DNA of 64,000 nucleotides from Fagopyrum homotropicum (taxonomy: Eukaryota; Streptophyta; Magnoliopsida; Caryophyllales; Polygonaceae): assembly GCA_033239125.1 (NCBI GenBank), contig BSWB01000005.1, forward strand, positions 103,663,994-103,727,993, read 5' to 3'. Both the position numbers and the translations under genes were made by a program. Below are positions 33,150 through 44,484 of this stretch, in pieces. Each line of letters starts with the position of its first letter. Position 1 is the stretch's first letter. A model generated the notes under the pieces. That model saw only the letters and a program-made list of their open reading frames with translations, searched no databases and had not been told where the DNA came from.

Positions 33150-34791
33150 TGTTCGCTCGAAAATGTGTGCGTCAAAGTCTTAAATTTATATCTAGAACTC
33201 AAAGCAAAGCGAACCCGCAGTGTACGGATCGGCTGTAGTAAGGTAAGAATTCCAGAGTCGAACTCAGGGATTCGGTGAGAATAAATTCAAATTCAATTAT
33301 CTAGCAAAGATGCAAAAGCTTTTGTGATCAATAAAGGGGGAAATGATTCCAAGGATTCAAGTAGCCGACTGCGGCTTTCGATTCAAGACACTTCTAAAGG
33401 ATATAAGGACAAAATTTATATTGCCAAGATTATGTGTTCAAAGGTAGGTATCGTACGCTGAAGTTCCGAAACCTATTTGTCTAATCCAAAGATTCTCTCT
33501 ATAAGGGTTGTTGAGGCTGCAATATAGAAAGATCTAAAGACAAGAATTATGTTCAAACTAACTATCTAAAACCTCAGGATATGACTCTCCAAGATAAAGA
33601 GTAGAAAGCACACTTAGAATCTTAATAAAGGATGTTGAATCTCTCTATTACCTAAATCTTGTAATCTTAATCTATTAAATGTAGAATCAAGGTTGAAGTC
33701 TCTTCATACACTTAATTAGAGGTTAAAAAGGTTAAACAAGGTTGGGATTTAGGCAAGGATTAGCTTTGGTTAAAGATTAACTCAATTAAAGTTCGTCAGG
33801 GGAATAAATCGTGTTGTTCATAGATAAATCGGGCGATTTATCCAAGAATAGGTCAATTTTCCTGTTATCGCAAAACTAAAATCTAAACTCTCAGGGTCCA
33901 AATGTTTGAATGAGTTCTGTCTATCATCATCTAAGCCTTAATCTTCAACTATTCTCCCTAGAATCACAATGGTTTTAGCCAACCATTTTCAAAATCAAAT
34001 CAAAATAAAGATTGAGTGAAATAATTCAAATAAACCCGAATCTTGAATAAAAACTCAACAACCTTCAAATCTGTAAACCAATCTCAAATCTTATCAATGT
34101 ATCTCTCAATTAACTCAATGTCGTGTTCAAAAACCACAAAGACTTCAATGGAACAAAGAAATCTCACAAATATGATCAAGATTGACTTCCTGGCAAAATT
34201 GCTTCAATCCTTCTCCAAGAATCCTCAATCTCTCACTAACGTGTAAAGATTTCCCGCTGCGGCCTCCTCGTTTTCATTCCTAGGGTTCCAACCTATAGTT
34301 TCTTGCTAATGGGATGTTTGGCAAAACATTTCTCTAGCCCAAAAGTGATGGGCTTTGTGTCGTCTTTACCATTGGGCTGAAAAGCAAAGAATATTGTGCA
34401 CGCCGATTTACCCATAAAACCGTTCGATTTTTAATGATAAAATCGTCCGATTTATATAGTAAATGGCACGATTTTCTTCAACAGAAAGTGCTCGTCTTTT
34501 GGCTTGTTTCCTTCCTCTCCTTTATGCTTCTTTTACGCAACTCCTTTGCTCTTTGTGATTCCTCTAAGGCTCCTTTAGCTTCCTTAATGACCTTAGATGC
34601 TCATTGCTCTACTTTTGCTTCCGAATCCATTCAATTTACCTATAATTAAACCAAAACTCATGTAGACCTCTATTTCCGAAATATAATTGAATAAAACGTA
34701 AAAGGTACACAAGTTCTCTCTAAATGTAAGGTAAATTGAGGCAAACCTCTACAATATGCATGATTATAATAGTATATAATTCATGTCATCA
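33150..34791 (-). repeat. 5' LTR of A
   Basis: 1642 bp, about 97-98% identical to the left copy by eye, with small indels (for example 4 bases near 33557 and 6 near 33661). It is followed by the second ACAAT at 34792-34796. The CCGCAGTGTACGG hairpin is at 33215-33227. Confidence 0.9.
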
Positions 34792-34796
34792 ACAAT

Positions 34797-35840
34797 ACTT
34801 AGAGGATGTGCGTTGACTGTAGAATAATCAATAATATCACTATCAAGCACCGTCACCCCATCCCCAGATTAGATGACATGCTAGATGGGCTTAGCGGATC
34901 AACATTGTTCTCCAAGATTAATCTTAAGAGTGGATATCATCAAATCCGGATGCGGGAAGGTGATGAATGGAAGACGGTGTTCAAGATTAACTTTGTCTTT
35001 ATGAGTTGTTGGTTATGCCTTTTGGTGCGACTCACGATTCTAACACTTTCATGAGATTAATGAATAATGTCTTATGCCATTACATTGGAAAGTTTGTGGT
35101 AGTTTACTTCGACGACATCCTCATCTATATCAAGTTCCTTGAGGAACATTTGAGGGAAATACTCGGAACTCTTAGAATTGAATCTTTATATGTTAATATT
35201 AAGAAACGTGAGTTTAGTACTGGTCTAGTTATTTTCTTTGGATTTGTAGTGAGTAGAAGAGGTCTTGAGGTTGACAAGGAGAAGATCAAAGCCATCCAAG
35301 AATGGCCTACACATACCACAATCAATCATGTCCGATCTTTTCATGGACCAACAACATTTTATAGGTCCTTTGTACGAGACTTCAACACTATTTCAGCCCC
35401 TCTCACATCTCTCACGAAGAAGCAAGTACAATTCGAGTGGGGAGAAGCTCAAGAGAAAGCATTCAACGAGTTGAAAAAGCAACTATCCAATGCACCACTT
35501 CTAGCACTTCCGGATTTCACCAAATCATTTGAGGTTTAGTGTGATGCATCATGAATTGGCATTGGACGAGTGCTTATGCAAGAAGGTAAGCCACTTGCCT
35601 ACTTTAGTGAGAAATTGAAAGGATCATGCTTTGACTATTTGACCTATTATATGCTTTATTTCGAGTCTTCAAGACATAGAAACATTATCTTTGGCCAAAT
35701 GAATTCATCCTTAGAATTGATCATGATTCTCCAGAGCAATTTAGAAGTCAAGATAAGTTAGATAGGAGGCATGGTAGACGGATGAAGGTTATAGAAACCT
35801 TCCCGTATATCATCAAATATAAAAGGAAAAGATAATGTTA
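34797..35840 (+). pseudogene. RT (C-terminal part) and RNase H of B
   Basis: This resumes directly after A with RMCVDCRIINNITIKHRHPIP, then FVVVYFDDILIYI (catalytic YxDD intact, about 35090-35130). The connection region VRSFHGPTTFYRSFVRDF follows, then LPDFTKSFEV and an RNase H start CDAS after a TAG at 35538. Further stops occur (35573 region, 35760). A frameshift separates 34806-35054 from 35006-35539. Inactive. Confidence 0.8.
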
Positions 35841-36423
35841 TTGTGAATGCCCTTTCTAGGAGGTATACTTTGATCACCACTATGAATTCTAAGGTCTTAG
35901 GTTTCTATTATATTTAGGATCTATATGTTAATGACGTTGATTTTGGAGATATCTACACGCAGTGTAGGTCTCGGCCATATTCTAGAAATCTCGGCCGAAA
36001 TTTTGACCGAGATTTGCCACTGTTGGGAGAAAAGTACTATATTTTCAAAGACCATTTGTTCCATGAGTATAAAGTTTGTATTCCTAGCTTTCTTTGAGAT
36101 TATTACTGGTTTAAGAGGCTCATATGGGAGGTTTAATGGGACATTTGGTAGAGATAAGACTAATCATATGGTGCATTCGCATTTCTATTGGTCTCATATG
36201 CTTAAAGATGTTGAAAATATGCTTAAGAAATGCATTATATGTTTAAAGGCTAAGTGTAAATCAAAACCATAGGGTTTGTATACTCTTTGACCTATACCTA
36301 CTTCACCATGGCTTGATATTAGTATAGACTTTCTTGTAGGATTACCAAAGATTAAAAAGCGGAGGGTCTCCATTTTTTGTACTTGTTGATCTTTTTTCTA
36401 AAATGGCTCTCTTTATTGCTTGT
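35841..36423 (+). pseudogene. Integrase N-terminal part of B, cut by solo LTR H
   Basis: After a linker with ATCTCGGCCGA-type motifs (35965-36014), the zinc-domain remnant is visible at 36100-36270 (GGRFNGTFGRDKTNHMVHSHFYW and MLKKCIICLKAKCKSKP, with His-His and Cys-Cys pairs). The start of the catalytic core, ending at ALFIAC, runs into the LTR at 36424. Several stops and frameshifts. Confidence 0.7.
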
Positions 36424-38034
36424 TGTTCGCTCGAAAGTGTGCGTCACAAAGTCGTAAATTTATAAAACTGAAATTAAGCAAAAGCGAGCCCGTAGTGTAC
36501 GGATCGGCGTAGTAAAACTAGAATTCCAGAGTATTGAACTCGGTGATTTGGGGGGAACAAATTCAGTTCACAAATTATCAAGCAAGTAAATATAGAAGCT
36601 TTGCAAATAATATTGGGAAAACAGCAATCCTAAAGATCCGGATATCCAATTGTTGCAATTGATACAAGATATTCTATAGATGTAAGGACAGAATCAGGAT
36701 TGCAAAGGTATATCTAATGTAAGGTTATGTACGGTGAAGTTCCAAAACCCTATATGTCTTACCCAAAGGCTCTCTCTATAAAGGTTGTTGAGGCTGCAGT
36801 ATAGAAAGGATCAAAAGGATAAGAATTACTCTCAAATACCCATGCCCAAACCCAAGGAAATCAAAGACAAGCCAAAACGGTTAAGGTTGTGACACTCGAA
36901 ACCAAAGTAGAGGATTTTGAGTCTCACTACTACCTAGAAAAGGCAAGCCAAAACTAGGTTAAAGCAAATCTTTAACTTTGGATCAAAGCAAAAGCAAAAG
37001 GCGTACGACAGAGGAAACCACGGCTAGATCTTGAAGAACCATGGCCATGGAACTCAATAACATGCAGTGGAAAGCCTCGACGACGAGGTTTCTCACAACT
37101 CTCCGGGTCCAATCTGTTTTGGTTCAATCTGTCATCATCTATGTCAAAACTATCAACCCTTCACCTTAGAATCGCTAAAGGGTTTTAGCCAACAATCGTC
37201 ATTATGAAATCAATAATAAAGTTTAAAAGAGAAAAAGGGTAAAATCTCAAAAACACAATAATAATCAAACAATCAATCTCAATTCAATCCAAGGTATATG
37301 TGTTCAATGTAAGTGGAATAGGGAACAGAAAACCTCACAACAATCTCTAGGAATAATGAAGAACGGGATATCAATCCGTCTTCGAAAGGAATCCTAAGAT
37401 ATTCACCAAATACGCAATCTCGAAATGCGTCCTTCTTGGAATCTTCCATGTACGCAATAAGATCTTCCTAAGCAATCTTCCAAAATGTACTCCGTGTGGG
37501 ATGTATGCAGCGTCCTCTTTTTCTCCTTTCTTCAGCCTTCTTATAGGGGAAAAGTAGGGTTACAAAAAACCCGATAACTGCTGCTGGCGTGGCAAATATG
37601 GCACGTGGTAACCGTTATAAAAATCACGGTCTAGTGTGAACTTCCACGGTCGTGGAACCTTTCTGTTTCTCTCGACCTTGTTTCCACGCCCTCAAGTCCA
37701 AAGCCACGGTCGTGGTTCTCTTGGTTTGGCCGTGATTTCTCAAATTCCTTTGTAGAAGTCTTTATTTCGTAAAATTCTCTAATCATGCTCCTTCCTTAGC
37801 TTCTCCAATGCATCCTCTTGATGCCTAGCACGATCAAATACTCCTACTCTCTCATATATGCTCCAATCCAAGCCATTATTCACCTAAAAACACAACAAAG
37901 ATTATGTAGATCTCTATATCGACAAAATAGGTGAATGTGCTTATAAATGCTTCAAACTCTTATCCATGTACACAACTAAAAGGGAAAAACAATCAAAACA
38001 AGTGCCTAAAATATGGTCATATTTCACGCTATCA
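36424..38034 (-). mobile_element. H: solo LTR inserted in B integrase
   Basis: 1611 bp; the plus strand runs TGTTCGCTCG to ACGCTATCA, the same ends as the A-type LTRs but a different family. No primer site or internal region. The flanks are cttgt (36419-36423) and tttgc (38035-38039), which fit one original duplication cttgc with one C-to-T change on each side. It contains the conserved ccgtagtgtacgg hairpin (36491-36503) and CACG-NN-CGTG palindromes (37642-37657 TTCCACGGTCGTGGAA; others at 37012-37051 and 37702-37740). A TATA-like TTCTTATA is near 37547. Confidence 0.85.
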
Positions 38035-38605
38035 TTTGCCATAAAACTAATGATGCCTATAATGTGGCTAACTTGTTCTTTAGAGAAGTTGTTAGGTTGC
38101 ATGGAGTACCATGAACTATTGTGAGTGAGAGGGATGTTAAACTCCTTAGTTTCTTTTGGAAGACTCTTTGGGGAAAACTAGGTACAAGATTGTTATTTTC
38201 AGCCTGTAGTCATCCTCAAACGGATGCTCAAATGGAAGTCGCTAATAGGACTTTAACCACTATTTTGAGAGTTGTTTTGAAGGACAATTTGAATGCTTGG
38301 AAGAATGTTTTACCACATGTAGAATTTGCTTATAATCATATTTTGCATTCACCTACTAATCTAACGCCTTTTAAATGTGTCTATGAATTGAATTCTTTGA
38401 CTCCTTTTTATCTTATGCCATTGCCTATCAAGGAGAGAGTAGATTTTATTGTAGGAAAATAGGTTGAGTTCATTAAGGAGTTGCATGAGAAGACACACAT
38501 AAGGTTGGAAGCCAAAGGAAAAATCGTGGCATCGAAAGCAAACAGGAATCGCAAGGAAGTGTTGTTCAAACCAAGAGATCTAGTATGTTTGCACCTAAGG
38601 AAGGA
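38035..38605 (+). pseudogene. Integrase C-terminal part of B
   Basis: This resumes after H: NLFFREVVRLHGVP, a decayed SERDVKLLSFFW, then SHPQTDAQMEVANRTLTTIL (the catalytic Glu region) and HVEFAYNHILHSPTNLTPFKCVY. A TAG lies at 38460-38462, followed by FIKELHEKTHIRLEAKGK and VLFKPRDLVCLHLRK. At about 38605 the sequence switches to protease-region sequence of B'. Confidence 0.75.
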
Positions 38606-39215
38606 GCATGATCATGATCATACCCATCTTAATGCATTTCATGACAATGATAGTGATAGTGATGGAGGTATTGAGTTTGAGCATGGAGAATCATTGATTG
38701 ATAGGAGAACATTGCATGCTAAGATAGCTCCATGTGAGGATAATCAAAGGGGGGACCTTTTTTATACTAGATGTCTTGTTAAAGGAAGGTGTGTAACATG
38801 ATTATTGATGGTGGTAGTTTTTACAATATTGCTAGTGTTGATTTGATAAATAAATTACAAGTTACTGCGTTTTATCACCCTAGACCATATAAGTTGAATT
38901 GGATGAATGATTGTGGGGAATTGAAGGCGAAAAACCAAGCTAGAGTTACTATCACCTTAGGTAGTTATGCGGATACCATGACTTGTGATGTTGTGCCCAT
39001 GCAATGATGTCATATCCTATTAGGACATGCATGGCAATTTAATTGAAGAACTAACCATGATGGATATACTAATAGACATTCTTTTGAAAATAAGGGACAA
39101 ACATTATATTTGAAACCCATGACGCCTTTACGGATTGCAGAATGCTACGAGAAAAAGAAGGATAAGATCAAGACGATGGCAGAGAAAGAAACGAGAAAAG
39201 CACTCCAGTGAAGAA
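38606..39215 (+). pseudogene. Protease region of B'
   Basis: The linker (RRTLHAKIAPCEDNQRGDLF) and the active-site segment MIIDGGSFYNIASVDLI (about 38798) are in adjacent frames. The TLGSYADTMTCDVVPMQ loop ends at a TGA at 39005. The same DGG form is seen in B. The next stretch (39215-39400) is linker rich in AATCTCG motifs. Confidence 0.65.
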
Positions 39216-39422
39216 TCTCTGCAAAGAAGAAGAATCTCGCCCGAGGGATTTAAAATTTTGCCACAAGGGAGATTTATCTCATTCTAGTGAAGAATCTCTC
39301 CCTTGGGCAGCGGAATCTCGCTAGAAGGATTCAAAATCTCTCCCCAATACAACAAGTTCTTGCTCTAGTGTAGAATCTCGTCCCAGTGCAACTACATCTA
39401 GCATCCAAGAAGGATTACATTT

Positions 39423-40860
39423 ATGATTATATTCCCTGTTGATGCCATTCTCATGAGCGTATGTAAAATCCTTGTGACTCTAAGTGATGAAGTGAAGGAT
39501 ACCTTGCCCAAAACCATTCTAACCCTTTTTGTTGAGTTTTGTGATGTTTTTTCGGATGAGATTCCTGCAAGACTTCCACCTTTTCGAGGCATTGAGCATC
39601 AAACTGACTTAATTTCAGGTGCTACACTTCCTAATCGTCCAACTTATAGGATGAGTCATCGGAAAAGTCAAGAAATTCAAGGTCTAGTTCAAGAGCTTTT
39701 GGTTAAAAGCTATGTGAGAGAAAGCTTGAGTCCATGTGTAGTTCCCGTCCTTTTGGTTTCCAAAAAGGATAATACATGGAGGATGTGTGTTGATTGTAGA
39801 GAAATCAATAGTATTACGATCAAGTATCATCACCCATTCCCCGATTTGACGATATGCTAGATGAACTTAGCGGATCCACCTTGTTCTCAAAGATTGATAT
39901 TAATAGTGGATCTCATCATCAGGATACGGGAAGGAGATGAATAGGATGCGGACTTCAAGACTAATTTTGGTCTATATGAGTGGTTGATTATGCCTTTTGG
40001 TTTGAGTAACGCTCCTAACACCTTCATGAGGTTGATGAATCATGTCCTACGATACTACATTGGAAAATTTGTTGTTGTTTACTTTGATGACATTCTCATC
40101 TATATTATATCACTTGAGGATCATGAAGCACAATTAAGGGAAGTACTTGGAACTCTTAGAAATGAATCTCTATATGCTAATATTAATAAATGTGAGTTTA
40201 GCACTAATCAAGTCATTTTCCTTGGTTTTGTAGTGAGTACAAGAGGTCTGGAAGTGGATGTAGAGAAGATTAAAGCTATCCAAGAATGACCAACATCGAT
40301 CACTATAGGGCATATCCGAAGTTTTTTTATTGATTATCTGGCCTCTATAGATGTTTTGTATGAGATTTTTGAACAATAGCATCCCCCCCCACGTCTGTCA
40401 TGAAGAATAATGTACAATTTGAGTGGAGAGAAGCTCAAGAAAAGGCATTAGAAGAGTTGAAGTGGCAGCTATCACATGCACCTCTTCTAGTACAAATAAA
40501 CTTCACTAAACCCTTTGAAGTCTAGTATAATGCATCAGGAATCGGCATTGGAGGAGTGTTCATGTATGAAGGTAAGCCACTTTTATTTGTTAGTGAAAAA
40601 CTAAAAGGATCATGCTTGAATTATTCGACCTATGGTAAGGAATTGTATGCATTATTTCAAGTTTTCAAGACATGGCAACATTACATTGGCCTAATGAACT
40701 TGGCCTAAGAACTGATCATACTCCTTTAAAGCATTTTAGGAGTCATGATAAGTTGTATAGGAGGCATGGTAGATGAATGGAGTTTATAGAGACTTTTCCT
40801 TATATCATTAAGTATAAGAAAGGCAAGGATAATGTTGTTGTTGATGCCCTTTCTAGGAGA
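39423..40860 (+). pseudogene. RT and RNase H of B'
   Basis: The RT lead-in FCDVFSDEIPARLPPFRGIE and PVLLVSKKDNTWRMCVDCREIN run to a frameshift at about 39858. The next frame (39984-40289) has MPFGLSNAPNTFMRLMN and VVVYFDDILIYI with the catalytic box intact, stopping at 40287-40289. RNase H is decayed: the CDAS motif is YNAS after a TAG (about 40525), so the first catalytic Asp is lost. The end is VDALSRRYSLITT (about 40825-40870). Confidence 0.8.
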
Positions 40861-41475
40861 TATTCTTTGATCACTACTATAGATTCTAAGATTTTAGGTT
40901 TCTATTATATTAAGGTTCTTTATGTTGATGATATTGATTTTAATGAAAATTTTAAGCATTGTAGCTCTCGAAACACCCATGATAAATTCTATTTGTTTGA
41001 AAAATTTTTGGTTTTGTATGGATAAAGTCTGCATTCCTAGATGTTCTCTTAGACTTTTACTTGTTGAGGAAGCTCATATGGGAGGTTTAGTGGGATATTT
41101 TGGAAGTTATAAGACGTTTCATATGCTGCATTCACACTATTAGTTTCCTCACATGCTTAAATATGTAGAGAACATGATTAAGAGATGTCTTGCGTGTTTG
41201 ACACTAAGGCTAGATTGAAGTCGCATGAGTTGTATACCCCTTTTCCTACGCCTACTTCACCAGGGTTAAAAATTAGTATGGACTTTGTTCTAGACTAAGA
41301 AGGGGAGAGATTCGATATTTGTGGTTATAGACCGATTCTTTAAGATGGCCCATTTTATTGCTTGTCATAAGACCGATGATGCTTATAATGTTGTTAACTT
41401 ATTCTTTAAGGAAGTTGTTTGATTGCATGGAGTAACTAGGACTATTGTGAGTGATAGGGATGTTAAGTTCTGTAG
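40861..41475 (+). pseudogene. Integrase N-terminal part of B', cut by insertion I
   Basis: Zinc-domain remnants (EEAHMGGLVGYFGSYKTFHML, then a CLACL-type pair) precede the catalytic core start with ISMDFVLD and, in another frame, FFKMAHFIACHKTDDAYN. The last codons before the insertion read TIVSDRDVKF. Several stops. Confidence 0.7.
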
Positions 41476-41631
41476 TGATAACTCCATCTTGATTATGAGT
41501 TGGTTATATTTATAATGGACGACTTAAACATGTATCTAGTGGTTTTATGAACTAACAAATATCGATCATATTTCTAGATTGTTAGGTTTGTGTTTGTGAA
41601 ATGTGTGCAGGCTTTGGAAATCATTTTAAGG

Positions 41632-42070
41632 GGCCTTGAATAGCAACACAAGGAGAATTTGGCTGAAGGAGTTTAAAAGGGCAAATACCTTGAAAGGAGT
41701 TTCAAGGTCCTTGAATAGCAATACAAGGAGAATTAGGCTAAATCTGTTTCAACGTGCAAAGGATTTTGAACGGAGTTTCAAGGGCCATGAAAAACAATAC
41801 AAGGATAATTCGGGTGAAGCTGTTTCAATGTGCAAAGGTATTTGAACAGAGTTTCAAGAACTTCAAAAAGGGATACAAGGGCAAGCTCGGCTGAAGACAT
41901 TTCAACACAAAGAATTTGAACGGAGTTCCAAGGGTTTTGAAAAGCGTTTAAAGGGGCCTTGGAATGGATATCAAGGGACAAACAAATTTTTAAATGGATT
42001 TCAAGGGCCTTGAAACACGATACAAGGGCATATTTGGCCGGAGCATTTTTCAACAACAAAGACTTTTCAA
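41632..42070 (+). repeat. Six diverged tandem repeats of about 75 bp inside I
   Basis: Units start at about 41633, 41706, 41782, 41858, 41933 and 42006. Each opens with a CCTTGAA-like phrase, continues with ATACAAGGAGAAT and ends with GGAGTTTCAAG-like sequence. Units differ from each other by roughly 20-30%. Confidence 0.7.
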
Positions 42071-42644
42071 CCAACGAAGATTCAAACCAAATCAAGCTTT
42101 ACCACCATAATTTACAAGAAGATTTGGACCAACAACAAGAAGAGCGATTAAACAAGATTGAATGCTTCACAACGAAGAAGGTCCTTAAAAGGCACAAGAT
42201 CTAATCCAACAAGAAGAAGTCTTCAAAGATGCAAGAAGAGGATTCGACGATGCAAGGAGAAGAAGATTCACAAATACATGGAGAAGATTTCGGCCAAACA
42301 AGGAAACGACGCACAAGAGGATAAGGATTTTTAAGCTAGAAGATCTCAACGTCAAGAAGGAAATTTCCAACGATTATTCAAGTGAGAGAGAGAAGATCTA
42401 GAGACTCAACAAACAAGATCTTATTTCAACCTAAAGATTTTCTTCAAGCGGTTACAAGAGAGAGTGAAGATGTAGATCCCAACAAACAAGATAGAAGATC
42501 TTCAACAATAAAGATCTTCAAAAACGGCAATGAAGGAAGATAGGATCTATGGCTTCAACCAACAAAGATCTTCAACGGCATATCCTAAGGAGAAGATCTA
42601 GGATTTTAACAAACAAGATCTTCAACAAACAAGATCTTCAGCAA

Positions 42645-42776
42645 CAAGATCTCATAAAGATCTTAACAACCAAAGATAACAAGATGATCTCAGCACAATA
42701 TCTCCAACAAAAAGATCTCATAAAGATCTTAACAACCAAAGATAACAAGAAGATCTCGGCACAAGATCTCCAACGG
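42645..42776 (+). repeat. Tandem pair of a 66-bp unit in an AGATCTT-rich part of I
   Basis: GATCTCATAAAGATCTT occurs at 42648 and again 66 bases later at 42714, with nearly identical sequence between. The surrounding 42400-42900 is full of AGATCTTCAACAA variants. Confidence 0.75.
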
Positions 42777-43721
42777 ATCTACAACAAGAATATCTTGGAT
42801 CTTAAGAGAATATCTTCAACGGCTGATTTCCAAAGAAAAGATTACGGTGATGAAGATATTCAACGAGCGTCAAAAAGAAGAAGAAGAAAAAGAGAGAAGA
42901 TCTTGGAGAATCTACAACAAGCGGCAATGAAGGGAAGCAAGAGAAGAATGACGACTACTACAACAACGGCTACTTCACCTTCAATAACTCATGTTTTATA
43001 TGGAGGAATTAGAACGTTGCAACAACCTTTTCAATGGCTACAAGACTCCTCATAGAAGACTATAAATAGAGATGAAGTTTGAAGACACAAGACACCGAAA
43101 GCAATCAAGGTAACATATAGGTCTTCAAGCTATCACCATCTTCATTCTTTCCACAAGTTTTCCTCTTCTTATACTCATAATGTCTACATTCTAGAGTGAG
43201 GAAAACACTTAGAGCTTCATTGGCATATCTAAAGAGTGTTATACTAGAGTGTGTGTTACTCTACGAAGTAACTAGTCTATTATAGCAAGGTGAAGAGTTG
43301 GAGCTAGATCGTAGGATTGACTATAGTGAGAGAAGAAGGGGATTTCTTCAAGTTTGTATCTAGGAATCTTTGAAGCTGATAATTGATAGTTACATCCTAC
43401 AGATATACCCTGGGACGGAGAGTAGGCTATTTAGAGCCGAACTTCGTAAACATATCCTCGTGTCAATCTTTTACATTCCGCACTTTATCTGCTTTATTGT
43501 GACTAACTTTGTTTCGCAGGTGAACAAAGTCAAGGCCCTTGAAATCAGTTTCAAAGCCCTTGAAATCAAAGTGTGTCACAAAGAGCTCTGATCGACATCA
43601 AGACCTTTGAAATCAGTTTCAAAGCCTTGAGATAGATTTTTGCGAAAAGTTCCCATACTCTATTCAACCCCCTTCTAGAGTATCTTTATCCTTTATATTC
43701 ACCCAACGGTTCTTCACGTAG

Positions 43722-44484
43722 TTTATTTTAGAAGACTCTTTGGGGAAAGCTAGGAACTAGGTTGTTATTTTTGAACTCTAGTCATCTTAAACGGATGGTC
43801 AAACAGAGGTTTCCAATAGGACCTTATCTACCATATTGCGGGCTATCTTGAAGGATAATTTTAATGCTTTGGAAGATGTCCTACCACTTGTTGAATGTGC
43901 AAATAATCGAACCATTCAACAAGTGGTAGGACATATGTGCAAATAATCGAACCATTCAATCTTTAACTAACATATCCTTTTTCAGTATGTCTATGGGTTG
44001 AACCCTTTGACCCCTTTTGATCTTAGACCCTTGCCTATAGGGGAGCGAGTAGATTTTTAATGTAGGAAAATAGGTTGAGTTCATTAAGGAGTTGCTTGAG
44101 AAGACACGACTGTGGTTGAAAAAGAGAGGAAAGCGAGTTGCGGCCTAGGCTAACAAAAATTGCAAGGAATTGTTATTCAATCTAGGAGATCTAGTTTGGT
44201 TGGATCTAAGAAAAGAAAGGTTCCCGGAGAAGCAAAAGTTAAAGCTTTTGCCACGTTGAGATGGACCATTTAAAGTGATATATAAGGTTGGCAACAACGC
44301 TTATGTATTGAAGCTTCCGGAAGAATATGGCGTGAGTCCTACCTTCAATGTAGGAGACTTGAGTTCTTATATGACTAATGTTGATCATGGTGATGATTCG
44401 AGGACGGATCCTTTTCAAGAAGGGGTATTTGATGAGGGACCATCTCCAACACCTCCTATACATGGATCTATCACTAGATCATGA
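43722..44484 (+). pseudogene. Integrase C-terminal part of B'
   Basis: This resumes after I with FGRLFGESRN-type sequence, the catalytic Glu region (SSHLKRMVKQRFPIG in shifted frame) and, after a local rearrangement at 43876-43959, the tail FKVIYKVGNNAYVLKLPEEYGVSPTFNVGDLSSY. The frame crosses the LTR start at 44430 (GVFDEGPSPTPP) and stops at 44482-44484. Confidence 0.7.
43876..43959. repeat. Local templated rearrangement: inverted and direct repeats
   Basis: Perfect 22-base inverted arms are at 43876-43897 and 43913-43934, spacer 15. The 25 bases at 43895-43919 are repeated exactly at 43935-43959. Confidence 0.9.

Larger units (their letters stand above)
14699..34791 (-). mobile_element. 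A: Athila-like element without pol, inserted in B
   Basis: This is a complete insertion with LTRs at both ends and exact ACAAT duplications. On the minus strand it reads 5' LTR (34791-33150), primer site, gag, element C (inserted in gag), the rest of gag plus the protease start, the Athila-type ORF, the 3' untranslated region, PPT and 3' LTR (16331-14699). The pol region from mid-protease to the end of integrase is absent: codons at about 19215 jump to post-pol sequence. A depends on other elements to move. The two LTRs differ at about 38 sites by hand count (about 2.3%) plus a few small indels. Confidence 0.9.
9928..38605 (+). mobile_element. B: chromovirus-like Ty3/gypsy element, split by A and H
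   Basis: The pieces are 9928-14698, 34792-36423 and 38035-about 38605. The LTR starts TGATGAGGG and ends CCCCGCATCA. An initiator tRNA-Met primer site and gag-pro-RT-RH-integrase follow in the standard order. The connection region (VRSFHGPTTFYRSFVRDF, from Phe-His-Gly-Leu type) and the DGG protease start suggest a Reina/Galadriel-type chromovirus; the clade call is tentative. A inserted in RT (duplication ACAAT) and H in integrase. The integrase tail runs at about 38606 into protease-region sequence of B', so B has lost its own 3' end. Confidence 0.75.
41476..43716 (+). mobile_element. I: 2.24-kb LTR-like insertion in B' integrase (probable solo LTR)
   Basis: It begins TGATAACTCC and ends GGTTCTTCA. 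The flanks are TGTAG (41471-41475) and CGTAG (43717-43721), a 5-bp duplication with one CpG-to-TpG change. It interrupts integrase codons that continue at 43722. A TATAAATA at 43071-43078 suggests a plus-strand promoter, and the pyrimidine-rich end (TTCAACCCCCTTC) resembles the end of some copia LTRs. No primer site, no coding domain. It contains two tandem-repeat blocks listed separately. Confidence 0.65.

Noticed and set aside
42549..43055. 168-codon ORF inside insertion I
   Set aside because: It is low-complexity (Lys, Asp, Leu, Gln from AGATCTTCAACAA repeats) with no domain; open by composition.
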